This document shows positions 37,964 through 51,198 of a DNA stretch of 64,000 nt, one piece after another. The position numbers and the translations under genes were made by a program. The DNA lies in assembly GCF_902833045.1 (NCBI RefSeq), contig NZ_CADFDU010000014.1:1-64000 (forward strand). The letters are read 5' to 3'. This DNA comes from Burkholderia sp. BCC0322 (lineage in GTDB: Bacteria; Pseudomonadota; Gammaproteobacteria; Burkholderiales; Burkholderiaceae). The notes below the pieces were generated by a model. The model ran no database searches. It was not told where the DNA came from and was given only the letters and a program-made list of their open reading frames with translations. The number at the start of each line of letters is the position of its first letter. The stretch's first letter is position 1.

Positions 37964-39355
37964 ATGACACCCGAACTCGCGTTGGCGCATCTGTGGCAGC
38001 TGGCACACGGCGACCCCGACGCGCTGGCCCGTGCGACCGTGACCGGACAGGACCCGACGTTGCCGTCGACTTTCCGGGTCGGCACGCTGGCTGTGGCGAC
38101 GATCGCGGCAGCCGGGCTCGCGGCGGCCGAATGCCACCGGCTTCGCACCGGCGTCGCGCAAACCGTCGGCGTGTCGGTTCGCGACGCGCTCATCGCGTTC
38201 CGCAGCGAACGCTACCTGCGCGTGGACGATGGCCCGCCGCCGGAGTTGCGTCATCCGGTGACGGGCTTCTTCGAGACGGGCGACGGACGCTGGATCCAGC
38301 TGCACGCGAACTTTCCGCATCACCTGAACGGCATTCTCGACGTACTCGGCTGCGGCGCGCAGCGGGACGATGTCGCCACGGCGATCCGCGCGCGGGAAGG
38401 CGCCGCACTCGATACCGTGCTGGCCGAGGCGGGGCTGTGTGCCGCATTGATCAGAACGCCTGACGAGTGGGCGTCACTCGAGCAGGCGCGCGCGATTGCA
38501 TCGCTGCCGCTGTTCGAGATCGAGCGGATCGGCGACGCACCGGTCGAGCCGATCGGCCGCGGCGAAGCCGGCCAGCCGCTCGCGGGGGTGCGTGTGCTGG
38601 ATCTCACGCGGATCATCGCGGGGCCGGTCGCGGGCCGCACGCTGGCGTCGCACGGCGCGCAGACGCTGCTCGTCAACGGCCCGCACCTGCCGAACATCGC
38701 GCCGCTCGTGATCGACAACGGGCGCGGCAAGCGTTCGACGTGGATCGACCTGCGCGATGCGGCGGGCATCGATGCGCTGCACGCGCTCGCACGCGACGCG
38801 GACGTGTTCCTGCAGTCGTACCGGCCCGGCGCGCTCGCGGCGCGCGGCTTCGGGCCGCGAGCGCTGGCGGCGCGGCGGCCCGGCATCGTCTACGTGTCGA
38901 TATCCGCGTACGGGCACGCGGGGCCGTGGGCGCAGCGGCGCGGCTTCGACAGCCTCGTGCAGTCGGCGAGCGGGATCGCGTGGCAGGAGCAGCAGGCTGC
39001 GCATGCGGACGGGCCGCGCCACCTGCCGTGCCAGGCGCTCGATCACGCAACGGGTTATCTCGCGGCGTTCGGTGCGATGATCGCGCTCGCGCGCCGGGCG
39101 CGAGAAGGAGGAAGCTGGCACGTGCGGCTGTCGCTCGGGCAGACGGGACGCTGGCTGCAGTCGTTCGGCATCGTGCCGGACGGCCTGCAGGCACCCGATT
39201 TCGCGCGCACCGACGTGCGCGACCGGATCGAGCGCATCGCGTCGCCGTTCGGCACGCTCGACGCGGTACGGCCGGCCGAGCGGTTGTCGGCGACACCGCC
39301 GTCGCTGGCGCGCCCGCCCGTGCCGCTCGGCACCGACGATGCGTGCTGGCTGTGA
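37964..39355 (+). CDS. CaiB/BaiF-family CoA transferase with permuted halves
   Basis: A 463-residue family III CoA-transferase-like protein. The block that normally opens the family (LAGVRVLDLTRIIAGPVAGR) lies at about 207-226, followed by NGRGKRSTWIDLRDAAG, FLQSYRPGALAARGFG and SISAYGHAGPWA. Residues 1-200 resemble the usual second half (QTVGVSVRDALIAFRSERY, FFETGDGRWIQLHANFP). So a C-terminal-type segment precedes the N-terminal-type segment. The catalytic Asp is probably in ALDHATGYL. The acyl donor and acceptor are unknown. The start is MTPELALAHL. Confidence 0.82.
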   Translation: MTPELALAHLWQLAHGDPDALARATVTGQDPTLPSTFRVGTLAVATIAAAGLAAAECHRLRTGVAQTVGVSVRDALIAFRSERYLRVDDGPPPELRHPVTGFFETGDGRWIQLHANFPHHLNGILDVLGCGAQRDDVATAIRAREGAALDTVLAEAGLCAALIRTPDEWASLEQARAIASLPLFEIERIGDAPVEPIGRGEAGQPLAGVRVLDLTRIIAGPVAGRTLASHGAQTLLVNGPHLPNIAPLVIDNGRGKRSTWIDLRDAAGIDALHALARDADVFLQSYRPGALAARGFGPRALAARRPGIVYVSISAYGHAGPWAQRRGFDSLVQSASGIAWQEQQAAHADGPRHLPCQALDHATGYLAAFGAMIALARRAREGGSWHVRLSLGQTGRWLQSFGIVPDGLQAPDFARTDVRDRIERIASPFGTLDAVRPAERLSATPPSLARPPVPLGTDDACWL

Positions 39356-39376
39356 GCGGCGGCGGTGCGGCCGGCG

Positions 39377-40123
39377 TTACTTGCGCAGCTCGACGACGAA
39401 GTCGTAGTAGTCGTTGCGGCAGTAGGTATCGGTCAGTTCGATCGCGCGCTGGTCAGACGTATAGCCGATTCGTGTGATCAGCAGCAGCGCGTCGTGCGGT
39501 GCGATGCCCATCTGCTCGGCGATCTCGTCGGTCGCATTGACCGCGCGGAAATGCTGCAGCGCGCGCACGATCGGCGTGCCGCGTGCTTCGAGATAGCTGT
39601 ACAGCGAACCGCCGATCGCCTGCGGATCGGGGATCAGCGTGGCGGGAAACGTCGAATTCTCGACGGCCATCACGATGCCGTCGGCGAGGCGCAGGCGCTT
39701 CAGGCGCGTGACCGATGCGGCCGGCGACAGCCCGAGCTGGATCACTTCGTCGCGGTTCGCCGGCTGGATCTCGCGCGCGAGCCATTGCGAGCTCGGCTTG
39801 AAGCCGCGCCGTTCGAGCATTTCGCTGAAGCTCGACAGCCGCGACAGCGGATCTTCGTAGCGCGGCTGAATGAAGTTGCCTGCGCCCTGCGTGCGGCGAA
39901 TCAGGCCTTGCTCGACGAGCAACGCGATCGCCTTGCGCGCGGTGATGCGCGATACGCCGAGCGCATCGGACAGCACGCGCTCGGAGGGCAACGCCTCGCC
40001 GGCTGTCCAGCGATTGTCGTGGATCGCGTCGCCGAGCTTGCGGGCGAGCTGCAGGTAGAGCGGCGTGTCGTTGTCGGGGTCGGGGCGCAGGTCCTGCCAG
40101 CGGTCGTCCGTGGATGCCTTCAT
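39377..40123 (-). CDS. GntR/HutC-family transcriptional regulator
   Basis: A 248-residue regulator. The winged helix (about 20-90) reads LPSERVLSDALGVSRITARK, and the UTRA ligand-binding domain (about 95-240) follows, giving HutC-type architecture. Such proteins sense sugars, amino acids or histidine intermediates. Neither neighbour (CoA transferase, aldo/keto reductase) points to a clear ligand, and it may act on a distant target. It starts at MKASTDDRW. Confidence 0.88.
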   Translation of the reverse strand: MKASTDDRWQDLRPDPDNDTPLYLQLARKLGDAIHDNRWTAGEALPSERVLSDALGVSRITARKAIALLVEQGLIRRTQGAGNFIQPRYEDPLSRLSSFSEMLERRGFKPSSQWLAREIQPANRDEVIQLGLSPAASVTRLKRLRLADGIVMAVENSTFPATLIPDPQAIGGSLYSYLEARGTPIVRALQHFRAVNATDEIAEQMGIAPHDALLLITRIGYTSDQRAIELTDTYCRNDYYDFVVELRK

Positions 40124-40289
40124 GGAGTGGGTATCGATCTGATTGCGGCCATTCTAAGTCATCACGTGGCGCCGTTATAGCCGGTTTTTGCCGTGCAGCA
40201 GGTGAACTGCGCGCGGATTGACTACACTGATGCGTCGTATTCCATGCCTGGGCCGCGGTGCGCGGCCACGCATCCGCAACGAGGAACGC

Positions 40290-41135
40290 ATGACAGACAC
40301 GATCGCCACGGTTGTCCTGCCCGACGGCGAGACGATTCCCAAGCTTGGCCTGGGCACGTGGGAAATGGGCGAGCGGCCGACCCGGCGCGCAGACGAGATC
40401 GCCGCGCTGCGCGAAGGCGTCGCGCTCGGGATGACGCTGGTCGATACGGCCGAGATGTACGGCGACGGCGCGACCGAGGAACTGGTCGGCGAGGCGCTCG
40501 CGGGCCTGCGTGGCGACGTGTTCCTCGTCAGCAAGGTCTATCCTCACCATGCGAGCCGGCGCGACGTCGTCGCCGCGTGCGAGGCGAGCCTCAAGCGCCT
40601 GCGTACCGATCGCCTCGACCTGTATCTGCTGCATTGGCGTGGCTCGGTGCCGCTCGAGGAGACGGTCGAAGGCTTCGAAGCGCTGCGGCGCGCGGGCAAG
40701 ATTCGTCACTGGGGCGTCAGCAACTTCGATACGGCCGACATGGCCGAACTCGTCGATGAAGCCGGCGGCGGCGCGTGCGCGACCAACCAGATCCTCTACA
40801 ACATCGCACGGCGCGGCCCGGAATTCGACCTGCTGCCGTGGCTCGCCGAGCACCGGATGCCGGCGATGGCGTACAGCCCGGTCGATCACGGGCGGCTGCC
40901 GAAGCGCTCGCCGCTCGACGAGATCGCGCGACAGCGCGGGGTGTCGGTGATGCGCGTCGCGCTCGCGTGGGTGCTCGCGCAGCCGGGGGTTTTCGCGATC
41001 CCGAAGGCGTCGCGGCTCGAACACGTGCGCGACAACCGGGCCGCGCTCGACTTCGTGTTCAGCGATGACGAGCGCGCGCAGCTTGATGCGTACTTCCGTC
41101 CGCCACGCAGCAAGCGTGCGCTCGAGATGCTCTGA
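40290..41135 (+). CDS. Aldo/keto reductase
   Basis: A 281-residue NADPH-dependent TIM-barrel oxidoreductase. The catalytic tetrad is visible: Asp and Tyr in LVDTAEMYGDGATEE, Lys in VFLVSKVYPHH, and His in DLYLLHWRG. AIPKASRLEHVRDN is the NADPH-binding segment. The start ATG has GAGGAA. The substrate is unknown. It is divergent from the GntR regulator, which may control it. Confidence 0.9.
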   Translation: MTDTIATVVLPDGETIPKLGLGTWEMGERPTRRADEIAALREGVALGMTLVDTAEMYGDGATEELVGEALAGLRGDVFLVSKVYPHHASRRDVVAACEASLKRLRTDRLDLYLLHWRGSVPLEETVEGFEALRRAGKIRHWGVSNFDTADMAELVDEAGGGACATNQILYNIARRGPEFDLLPWLAEHRMPAMAYSPVDHGRLPKRSPLDEIARQRGVSVMRVALAWVLAQPGVFAIPKASRLEHVRDNRAALDFVFSDDERAQLDAYFRPPRSKRALEML

Positions 41136-41162
41136 CGACAAACGGCCGGGCAACGCAGCAGT

Positions 41163-41504
41163 TCAGTGGCTGGCTCCGGACGGTCCGCCGTTGCCTTGAC
41201 CGCCGCCGTTGCCATTTCTGCGACCGGGGCTGCTGCCACTGCCGCTCGCACCGGCGCCATGGCCACCAACGCGCCCGCCGGCGAAGACGTGCGCCGCGCC
41301 CGCAGCCGGATTGGCGGCGCACGGCGAAGCGTCGTCGACCACCGTCATGATCGCGGCCGCGCTCGCATTTGCATCTGCCGCGGCGTCCGGTGTCGCATCT
41401 CGTGCGAAGGCATGCGAGCAGCAGCACCCGAACGCGGCTGCGGCGAGCAAGGCTGCGCGAGCACGCCTTCCCGTCGTGCGGAACGGTTGTTTCGTCTTGA
41501 GCAT
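41163..41504 (-). CDS. Hypothetical secreted Gly/Ser-rich protein
   Basis: A 113-residue protein, starting at the second of two ATGs because it lies five bases after GGAGG. Residues 1-34 form a signal peptide (basic start, LLAAAAFGCCCSHAFA, cleavage after AFA). The mature part is Ala/Asp-rich, then a Gly/Ser/Asn-rich tail (RNGNGGGQGNGG). Two cysteines (CCC in the signal and one in SPCAAN) are present. I do not recognise a family. A structured stretch lies upstream on the same strand. Confidence 0.6.
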   Translation of the reverse strand: MLKTKQPFRTTGRRARAALLAAAAFGCCCSHAFARDATPDAAADANASAAAIMTVVDDASPCAANPAAGAAHVFAGGRVGGHGAGASGSGSSPGRRNGNGGGQGNGGPSGASH

Positions 41505-41576
41505 CATGGCCTCCCCATGCGCGCGATGCCTCGTCGCCGCGCGGCCATTGACGTGTGATGCAGGAGGGGTGGTAAA

Positions 41577-41669
41577 GATTCGTAGTCCGGTCGGCAGCCG
41601 ATCACCTTCGGGCGGCCGCCGGCCGCCAGCCGCGGGGGCGAAACGGCTGGCGGGCCCGGCGTGCGAATC
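41577..41669 (-). ncRNA. Candidate structured RNA between hoxN-like gene and secreted-protein gene
   Basis: GATTCG (41577-41582) pairs with CGAATC (41664-41669), enclosing a perfect 10-bp stem CCGCCAGCCG/CGGCTGGCGG (41623-41632 with 41644-41653) and a smaller TCGG-CAG-CCGA hairpin near 41591. On the minus strand it would lie about 70 bases upstream of the secreted protein's start. I found no cobalamin-box or other known riboswitch motif. Strong GC content makes chance pairing possible. Confidence 0.3.
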
Positions 41670-41793
41670 CCTATCCGCGAGATCCGTGCAGCCAGCCGCT
41701 TGCGTCCGCCGCGCAACGCGCACGCAAGCCCGCGTCGCCGCATGCCGCGTCTTGGGGGCGTTTTGTTTCCGGAATGAAACGTCTGGGCTAAGG

Positions 41794-42804
41794 TCAGCGC
41801 GCTGGCGCATCGGCCGCGCGCTGCCAGCGGTGGAACAGGATCGACGCGATCCAGCAGACGAGGAACAGGGCGACGATGCCGTAGCCGATCGAGCCGAAGC
41901 GTTCGCCGAGCGCATCGAGCGCGTCGCGCACGGGGCCCGTCAGCGACAGCTTGTCGGCCAGCAGGCCGGCTGCCTCGATCCCGCCGATTGCCAGCGCGAC
42001 GGCCGCCGACACGAACGTGATGCTCGCGTTGTAGAGCAGCTTGCGCTGCGGATCGTCCATCGCCCAGCCGTACGCGTGAATCATCAGCACGTTGTCGGTC
42101 GAGTCGATCAGCGTCATGCCGGCGGTGAACAGCGCGGGAAACAGCATGACCGTATAGACCGGCAGCCCCTGGCTCGCCTGCGCGGCGGCGATCGCGAGCA
42201 GGCCGATTTCGGTTGCGGTATCGAAACCCAGCCCGAACAGCACGCCGACCGGATACATGTGCCAGCTCTTCGACACGAACCGGAACAGCGGACGCAGCAG
42301 CCGGGACACGAGCCCGGCAGGACGGTGCGCATGCGCGGCATCGTGCCCGTGCCCGTGCGTGCCGCGATAGCGCCGCCACACGTCGCGCAGGATCACCAGG
42401 TTCACGCACGCGAGCACGAGCAGGAAGGTGGCCGACACCGCCGTGCCGATCGTGCCGCCGATCTCGCGGAATGCATCGAACCGGTCGCGCAGCGCGAATG
42501 CGGTCAGTGCGATGCCGAGCGTCGCGGCGATCACGATCGTCGAATGGCCGAGCGAGAAGAACAGGCCGACGCTCACCGGACGCTGGCCTTCCTGCATCAG
42601 CTTGCGCGTCGCCACGTCGATCGCGGCGATGTGATCGGCGTCGACCGCATGACGCAGCCCGAGACCGTAAGCGATCGCCGCGGTGCCGAGCAGCAGCGGA
42701 TGATCGCGCAACACGGCGAGCGCCCACAGCCAGACGGCGGCATTCGCGGCGATCAGGCCGGCATAGAGGGTCAGCAGGCGGCGCAGGGCAGGGGTGGGCG
42801 GCAT
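41794..42804 (-). CDS. NiCoT-family nickel/cobalt transporter (HoxN/NixA type)
   Basis: A high-affinity Ni2+/Co2+ permease with eight transmembrane segments. It has 336 residues when started at MPPTPALRRL, which has GGAA nine bases upstream; ATG 42837 is an alternative without a ribosome-binding site. The signature RHAVDADHIAAID (metal-binding His-x4-Asp-His), SLGHSTIVIAATL and GLGFDTATEIGLL are all present. A His-rich cytoplasmic loop (GTHGHGHDAAHAH) may hold metal. No hydrogenase, urease or cobalamin genes are in the window. Confidence 0.92.
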   Translation of the reverse strand: MPPTPALRRLLTLYAGLIAANAAVWLWALAVLRDHPLLLGTAAIAYGLGLRHAVDADHIAAIDVATRKLMQEGQRPVSVGLFFSLGHSTIVIAATLGIALTAFALRDRFDAFREIGGTIGTAVSATFLLVLACVNLVILRDVWRRYRGTHGHGHDAAHAHRPAGLVSRLLRPLFRFVSKSWHMYPVGVLFGLGFDTATEIGLLAIAAAQASQGLPVYTVMLFPALFTAGMTLIDSTDNVLMIHAYGWAMDDPQRKLLYNASITFVSAAVALAIGGIEAAGLLADKLSLTGPVRDALDALGERFGSIGYGIVALFLVCWIASILFHRWQRAADAPAR

Positions 42805-42904
42805 CGGGATGGTTCCATCTGACGAATCGCAATGCATTGTGGCACGCGAAAAAAGTTGCAGGGTGTGCCGATCAAAAAAGCCGCGTGCACGGCGCGCGCG
42901 GATG

Positions 42905-42933
42905 AAAAAAAGCCCGTCCGGGATCGGACGGGC
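42905..42933 (-). terminator. Terminator of fusA
   Basis: The stem GCCCGTCCG/CGGACGGGC with a four-base loop is followed on the minus strand by seven T. It is 35 bases past the stop codon. Confidence 0.9.
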
Positions 42934-42967
42934 CTTGCCTGCATGCGGCAGCGCGAGCGCGCCGCGC

Positions 42968-45079
<2,112 letters not shown>

Positions 45080-45226
45080 GTGAACCTCCTTGGGTTCGGA
45101 TCGTAAGCGGGCCGGCGGTGCCGGCCCGGGTGGACAAGCGAGACTTAAAGCATAGCGCTTGCGCGTGGCTTTTGCAGATGCGGCCGGCAACGGCGGAATC
45201 AAGCCGGGTGCCACCGCCGGCGGTCG

Positions 45227-45260
45227 AAAAAAAAGCCGGCGCGCAACGGGCGGCCGGCTT
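45227..45260 (-). terminator. Terminator of the DUF192 gene
   Basis: The stem AAGCCGGC/GCCGGCTT is followed on the minus strand by a T-run, 37 bases past the stop codon. Confidence 0.8.
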
Positions 45261-45296
45261 CGGTCGGTGCGCGGCGCGACGCCGCGGCGATGGCCG

Positions 45297-45797
45297 TTAC
45301 TGGGCCTGCGGCAGGCCTTCGAGTTTCATGCCGGGCTTGATGCCCTTTGCCGCGAACCAGCCCTTGCTCATTTCGAGCGCATAGACGCCGTTGTTGCGCG
45401 GGCAGTGGTTGTCGGTCGTCTCGGCCTTCATCTCGTCGATATCGGTGATCGTGCCGTCCGCGCGGATGAACGCGATCGACAGCGGGATCAGCGTGTTCTT
45501 CATCCAGAAGCAGTGCACCGCGTTCTCGTTGAACACGAACAGCATGCCTTCGTTCGGGGCGAGTTGCGAACGGTACATCAGCCCTTGTTCGCGGTCGGGG
45601 TCGTTTGCGGCGACGGCCGCGTCGATCACGTACATGCCGGCGCGCAGCTTCACGCGCGGGAATTCGCTCGGCTGCTTGGCGCCGGGCGGCACTTGCGCGC
45701 TGGCGGCCTGCATGCCGAGCGCCATGACGGCGAGCGCGGCGGGAAACACGGCGGCGCGCGCAAGGCGGCCGAGCGACGAGCGCAGGGAGAATTGCAC
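45297..45797 (-). CDS. Secreted DUF192 domain protein
   Basis: A 166-residue protein starting at GTG 45797 behind AGGAG. An N-terminal signal peptide ([24 protein letters not shown]) is followed by the DUF192 fold: [34 protein letters not shown] and [20 protein letters not shown]192 proteins are small periplasmic beta-barrels of unknown function. Confidence 0.87.
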   Translation of the reverse strand: MQFSLRSSLGRLARAAVFPAALAVMALGMQAASAQVPPGAKQPSEFPRVKLRAGMYVIDAAVAANDPDREQGLMYRSQLAPNEGMLFVFNENAVHCFWMKNTLIPLSIAFIRADGTITDIDEMKAETTDNHCPRNNGVYALEMSKGWFAAKGIKPGMKLEGLPQAQ

Positions 45798-45857
45798 AGC
45801 AAGGCTCCTATCTGGAAAACGAGACCCGCATGGTACGCGATGCGCGCCGGCGGGCAC

Positions 45858-45898
45858 AAAAAAGAAAAAGGCAGATCGCCTTGCGGTGATCTGCCTTT
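45858..45898 (-). terminator. Terminator of the Lys/His-rich small protein gene
   Basis: The near-perfect stem AAAGGCAGATC.../...GATCTGCCTTT is followed on the minus strand by TTTTTCTTTTTT. Confidence 0.9.
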
Positions 45899-45957
45899 CA
45901 ACGCCGTAAGAACGGCAAGACTGCGTGTTCTTGACTGCGTTATTACAGCAAGCTTAC

Positions 45958-46173
45958 TTAGTTCGAAGCAGCTGCCGGTGCTGCTGCGTCGCTTGCTGCA
46001 GCCTTCTTCGATGCCTTGTGGTGCTTCTTGGCTGCGTGGTGCTTCTTAGCAGCGTGCTTAGCCGGTGCCGAAGCAGCTTCAGCAGCAGCCGGAGCAGCTT
46101 CCGGAGCCGATGCTTGTGCGAAAGCAGCCGTTGCGAAGAGACCAGCGACCAGAGCGGCGATCAGTTTGTTCAT
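45958..46173 (-). CDS. Small secreted Ala/Lys/His-rich protein
   Basis: A 71-residue protein with a clean signal peptide (MNKLIAALVAGLFATAAFA, cleavage before QASAPE). The mature part is Ala/Pro/Glu-rich, then a basic His/Lys stretch (AKHAAKKHHAAKKHHKASKK) and an Ala-rich tail. It resembles acid-shock-type small periplasmic proteins in composition only. The codon choice is more even in A+T than its neighbours. It has its own ribosome-binding site (GAGGAA) and terminator, and so is a stand-alone unit. Confidence 0.8.
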   Translation of the reverse strand: MNKLIAALVAGLFATAAFAQASAPEAAPAAAEAASAPAKHAAKKHHAAKKHHKASKKAAASDAAAPAAASN

Positions 46174-46453
46174 GTTTTGTTCCTCAGCTTTAGTTAATTA
46201 ACCAAATGACCCGGCAATAGGAGTCATGTCGTCTAACGGTGCCATCCACCTTTCGGTTGACAGACGCTTCGAGAAATTTCTCATTGCGCTGCGGGCGCCG
46301 AATCGTATTCGATAAAAACGTCGCTTTCGTGACGCAAACACGGCTTCGGCTGCCAATGCCGGATAGCTAAGGTTGGCATCTGCGTGGTTTAACGCGCGAT
46401 CTTCGCGGGCGGTTGACGAAAAAGATGACGAAAATTTGCCCGTCCCGAATTCG
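46174..46453. promoter_or_regulatory. Palindrome-rich region upstream of the small Lys/His-rich gene
   Basis: This 280-base stretch has no gene. It has the palindromes GTTAATTAAC (46192-46201) and GAGAAATTTCTC (46271-46282), plus CGAAT-CGT-ATTCG near 46300-46312, unusual in GC-rich DNA. The promoter of the minus-strand small gene must lie here; the palindromes may be operator sites. Confidence 0.45.
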
Positions 46454-47032
46454 TCATCCGGCGCGCGCGAAACTGTCCCACGGCGCGCGCGGCGGCAGCG
46501 CGATTGTTTCTCCCGGTGCAATGCCGAGTGCGAATATATCCAGCGCGCCGACGCCGACGCGCACCAGGCGCAACGTCGGGAAGCCGACGGCCGCCGTCAT
46601 TCTGCGCACCTGCCGGTTCTTGCCCTCGGTGATCGCAAGCTCGATCCACGTCGTCGGGATCGCGGCGCGGTAGCGGATCGGCGGATTGCGCGGCCACAGC
46701 GTGTCGGGCGGTTCGATGAATTCGACGCGGCACGGGCGCGTCACATAGTCGCCGAGGTCGACGCCGCGCGCGAGCGCCTTCAGGTCCGCGGGCCCGGGCG
46801 CGCCCTCGACCTGCGCCCAGTAGCGCTTGACGAGCTTGTGGCGCGGCTCGGCGATGCGCGCCTGCAGCGCGCCGTCGTCGGTGAGCAGCAGCAGCCCCTC
46901 GCTGTCCGCGTCCAGCCGGCCGGCCGCGTAGACGCCGGGCGTTTTTACCCAGTCGCCGAGCGATGGGCGCGTCTCGTGCGCGGAAAACTGGCAAATCGTG
47001 CCGAACGGCTTGTTGAGGGCGATCAGGTTCAT
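46454..47032 (-). CDS. rluE: rRNA large subunit pseudouridine synthase (RluE-like)
   Basis: A 192-residue member of the RsuA/RluB/E/F family that makes pseudouridine in rRNA. The catalytic Asp is in [41 protein letters not shown] and [14 protein letters not shown] are the family motifs. There is no N-terminal S4 domain, which supports RluE. It is divergent from icd, 277 bases away. Confidence 0.92.
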   Translation of the reverse strand: MNLIALNKPFGTICQFSAHETRPSLGDWVKTPGVYAAGRLDADSEGLLLLTDDGALQARIAEPRHKLVKRYWAQVEGAPGPADLKALARGVDLGDYVTRPCRVEFIEPPDTLWPRNPPIRYRAAIPTTWIELAITEGKNRQVRRMTAAVGFPTLRLVRVGVGALDIFALGIAPGETIALPPRAPWDSFARAG

Positions 47033-47129
47033 GGCGGGGCGTCCGTCCGGCGCGCAGCGGGAGGCGGCGGCGGGCGGTCTATGGCAAATGGCGGAATCTT
47101 AATGCATAATACGGAACGGCAAGTCCTCT

Positions 47130-47143
47130 GTCTTATATAAGAC
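47130..47143. promoter_or_regulatory. Perfect 14-bp palindrome upstream of icd
   Basis: GTCTTATATAAGAC is an exact palindrome of low GC, 167 bases before the icd ATG and about 80 bases upstream of a possible -10 (TAGAAT, 47213-47218). It looks like a dimeric regulator site. The regulator is not identified. Confidence 0.6.
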
Positions 47144-47309
47144 ATAAGTGGGGTCTTGATACGCGGTGCCGCGCTTCGTGCCGAAGTGCCCGGTTGGGGC
47201 GCTAGAATAGCGGCTCGCTGTTGCCGTCACGGGGTGGCCATGCCGCGCCCCCGCCGCGCGCGCAGTTTCGACCAGCATCACCTGCTCAGCCACGTCACTG
47301 GAGTCGATC

Positions 47310-48566
47310 ATGCCGTATCAGCACATCAAGGTTCCGGAAGGCGGTGACAAGATCACCGTCAACAAGGACTACTCGCTCAACGTTTCCGATCAGCCGATCA
47401 TTCCCTATATCGAAGGCGACGGTACGGGCTTCGATATCACCCCGGTCATGATCAAGGTCGTCGACGCGGCGGTCGCGCATGCCTACAAGGGCAAGCGCAA
47501 GATCCACTGGATGGAGATTTTCGCGGGCGAGAAGGCGACGAAGGTGTACGGTCCGGACGTGTGGCTCCCGGACGAAACGCTGCAGGTGCTCAAGGAATAC
47601 GTGGTATCGATCAAGGGGCCGCTCACGACCCCGGTCGGCGGCGGGATCCGTTCGCTGAACGTCGCGCTGCGCCAGGAACTCGACCTGTACGTGTGCCTGC
47701 GCCCGGTGCAGTACTTCAAGGGCGTGCCGTCGCCGGTGCGCGAGCCGCAAAAGATCGACATGGTGATCTTCCGCGAGAACTCGGAAGACATCTACGCGGG
47801 CATCGAATGGGCCGCGGGCTCCGAGCAGGCGAAGAAGGTGATCAAGTTCCTGCAGGACGAGATGGGCGTGAAGAAGATCCGCTTCCCGGAAACCTCGGGG
47901 ATCGGCGTCAAGCCGGTGTCGACCGAAGGCACCGAGCGTCTCGTGCGCAAGGCGATCCAGTACGCGATCGACAACGATCGCAAGTCGGTCACGCTGGTGC
48001 ACAAGGGCAACATCATGAAGTTCACGGAAGGCCTGTTCCGTGACGCCGGCTACGCGCTTGCACAGAAGGAATTCGGCGGCGAGCTGATCGACGGCGGCCC
48101 GTGGATGCGCGTGAAAAACCCGAAGACGGGCAACGAGATCGTGATCAAGGATTCGATCGCCGATGCGTTCCTGCAGCAGATCCTGCTGCGCCCGGCCGAA
48201 TACGACGTGATCGCCACGCTGAACCTGAACGGCGACTACATCTCCGACGCGCTGGCCGCGCAGGTCGGCGGCATCGGGATCGCGCCGGGTGCGAACCTGT
48301 CGGATTCGGTCGCGATGTTCGAAGCGACGCACGGCACCGCGCCGAAGTACGCGGGCAAGGATTACGTGAACCCCGGTTCCGAGATCCTGTCGGCGGAAAT
48401 GATGCTGCGCCACCTCGGCTGGACCGAAGCCGCCGACACGATCATCGCCGCGATGGAGAAGTCGATCCTGCAGAAGCGCGTCACGTACGACTTCGCGCGC
48501 CTGATGGAAGGTGCGACGCAGGTGTCGTGCTCGGGCTTCGGTGAAGTGCTGATCGAGAACATGTAA
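47310..48566 (+). CDS. icd: Isocitrate dehydrogenase, NADP-dependent, homodimeric
   Basis: This TCA-cycle enzyme decarboxylates isocitrate to 2-oxoglutarate with NADP+. It has 418 residues. The substrate-loop serine is in [29 protein letters not shown] and [14 protein letters not shown]-like blocks are typical of the E. coli-type enzyme. The start [15 protein letters not shown] is normal. It is followed 280 bases later by an unrelated monomeric isocitrate dehydrogenase on the same strand. Confidence 0.97.
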   Translation: MPYQHIKVPEGGDKITVNKDYSLNVSDQPIIPYIEGDGTGFDITPVMIKVVDAAVAHAYKGKRKIHWMEIFAGEKATKVYGPDVWLPDETLQVLKEYVVSIKGPLTTPVGGGIRSLNVALRQELDLYVCLRPVQYFKGVPSPVREPQKIDMVIFRENSEDIYAGIEWAAGSEQAKKVIKFLQDEMGVKKIRFPETSGIGVKPVSTEGTERLVRKAIQYAIDNDRKSVTLVHKGNIMKFTEGLFRDAGYALAQKEFGGELIDGGPWMRVKNPKTGNEIVIKDSIADAFLQQILLRPAEYDVIATLNLNGDYISDALAAQVGGIGIAPGANLSDSVAMFEATHGTAPKYAGKDYVNPGSEILSAEMMLRHLGWTEAADTIIAAMEKSILQKRVTYDFARLMEGATQVSCSGFGEVLIENM

Positions 48567-48723
48567 GTCCCCTTCCGGGGTGGGCCGGCGCGTGTCCGGC
48601 CGCCCCGGCGCCTACTGCCGGCGCCGGAGCGTTTCGTGGATGGCAGGTTTGTTGGCAGGGCGGTCCGGCATGCGGGCCGCGGCGCCGCGATGCGGCCCGG
48701 AGCCCCTGCAAGGTAGAACATGA

Positions 48724-51075
<2,352 letters not shown>

Positions 51076-51149
51076 CGCAGGCCGCGCGATCGCGCGGGTC
51101 GATGCGTGTACCGGCGTGGCGGGCAACGCTGCCTGCCGCTGGCCACAAA

Positions 51150-51184
51150 CGAACAACGCCCCGGACGCCCGGGGCGTTGTTCGT
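51150..51184. terminator. Terminator between monomeric IDH and the 74-residue gene
   Basis: A long stem GAACAACGCCCCGG/CCGGGGCGTTGTTC is symmetrical and lies between two convergent genes. The T-run is within the stem base, so efficiency is uncertain. Confidence 0.7.
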
Positions 51185-51198
51185 TGCGGGCTTGCCAT

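Noticed and set aside
41577-41669. Cobalamin riboswitch near the NiCoT gene
   Set aside because: The B12 box and the conserved core elements are absent; kept only as a candidate structured RNA of unknown class.
47033-47309. Small ORF on the minus strand upstream of icd
   Set aside because: The frame crosses the palindrome and lacks a ribosome-binding site and coding composition.
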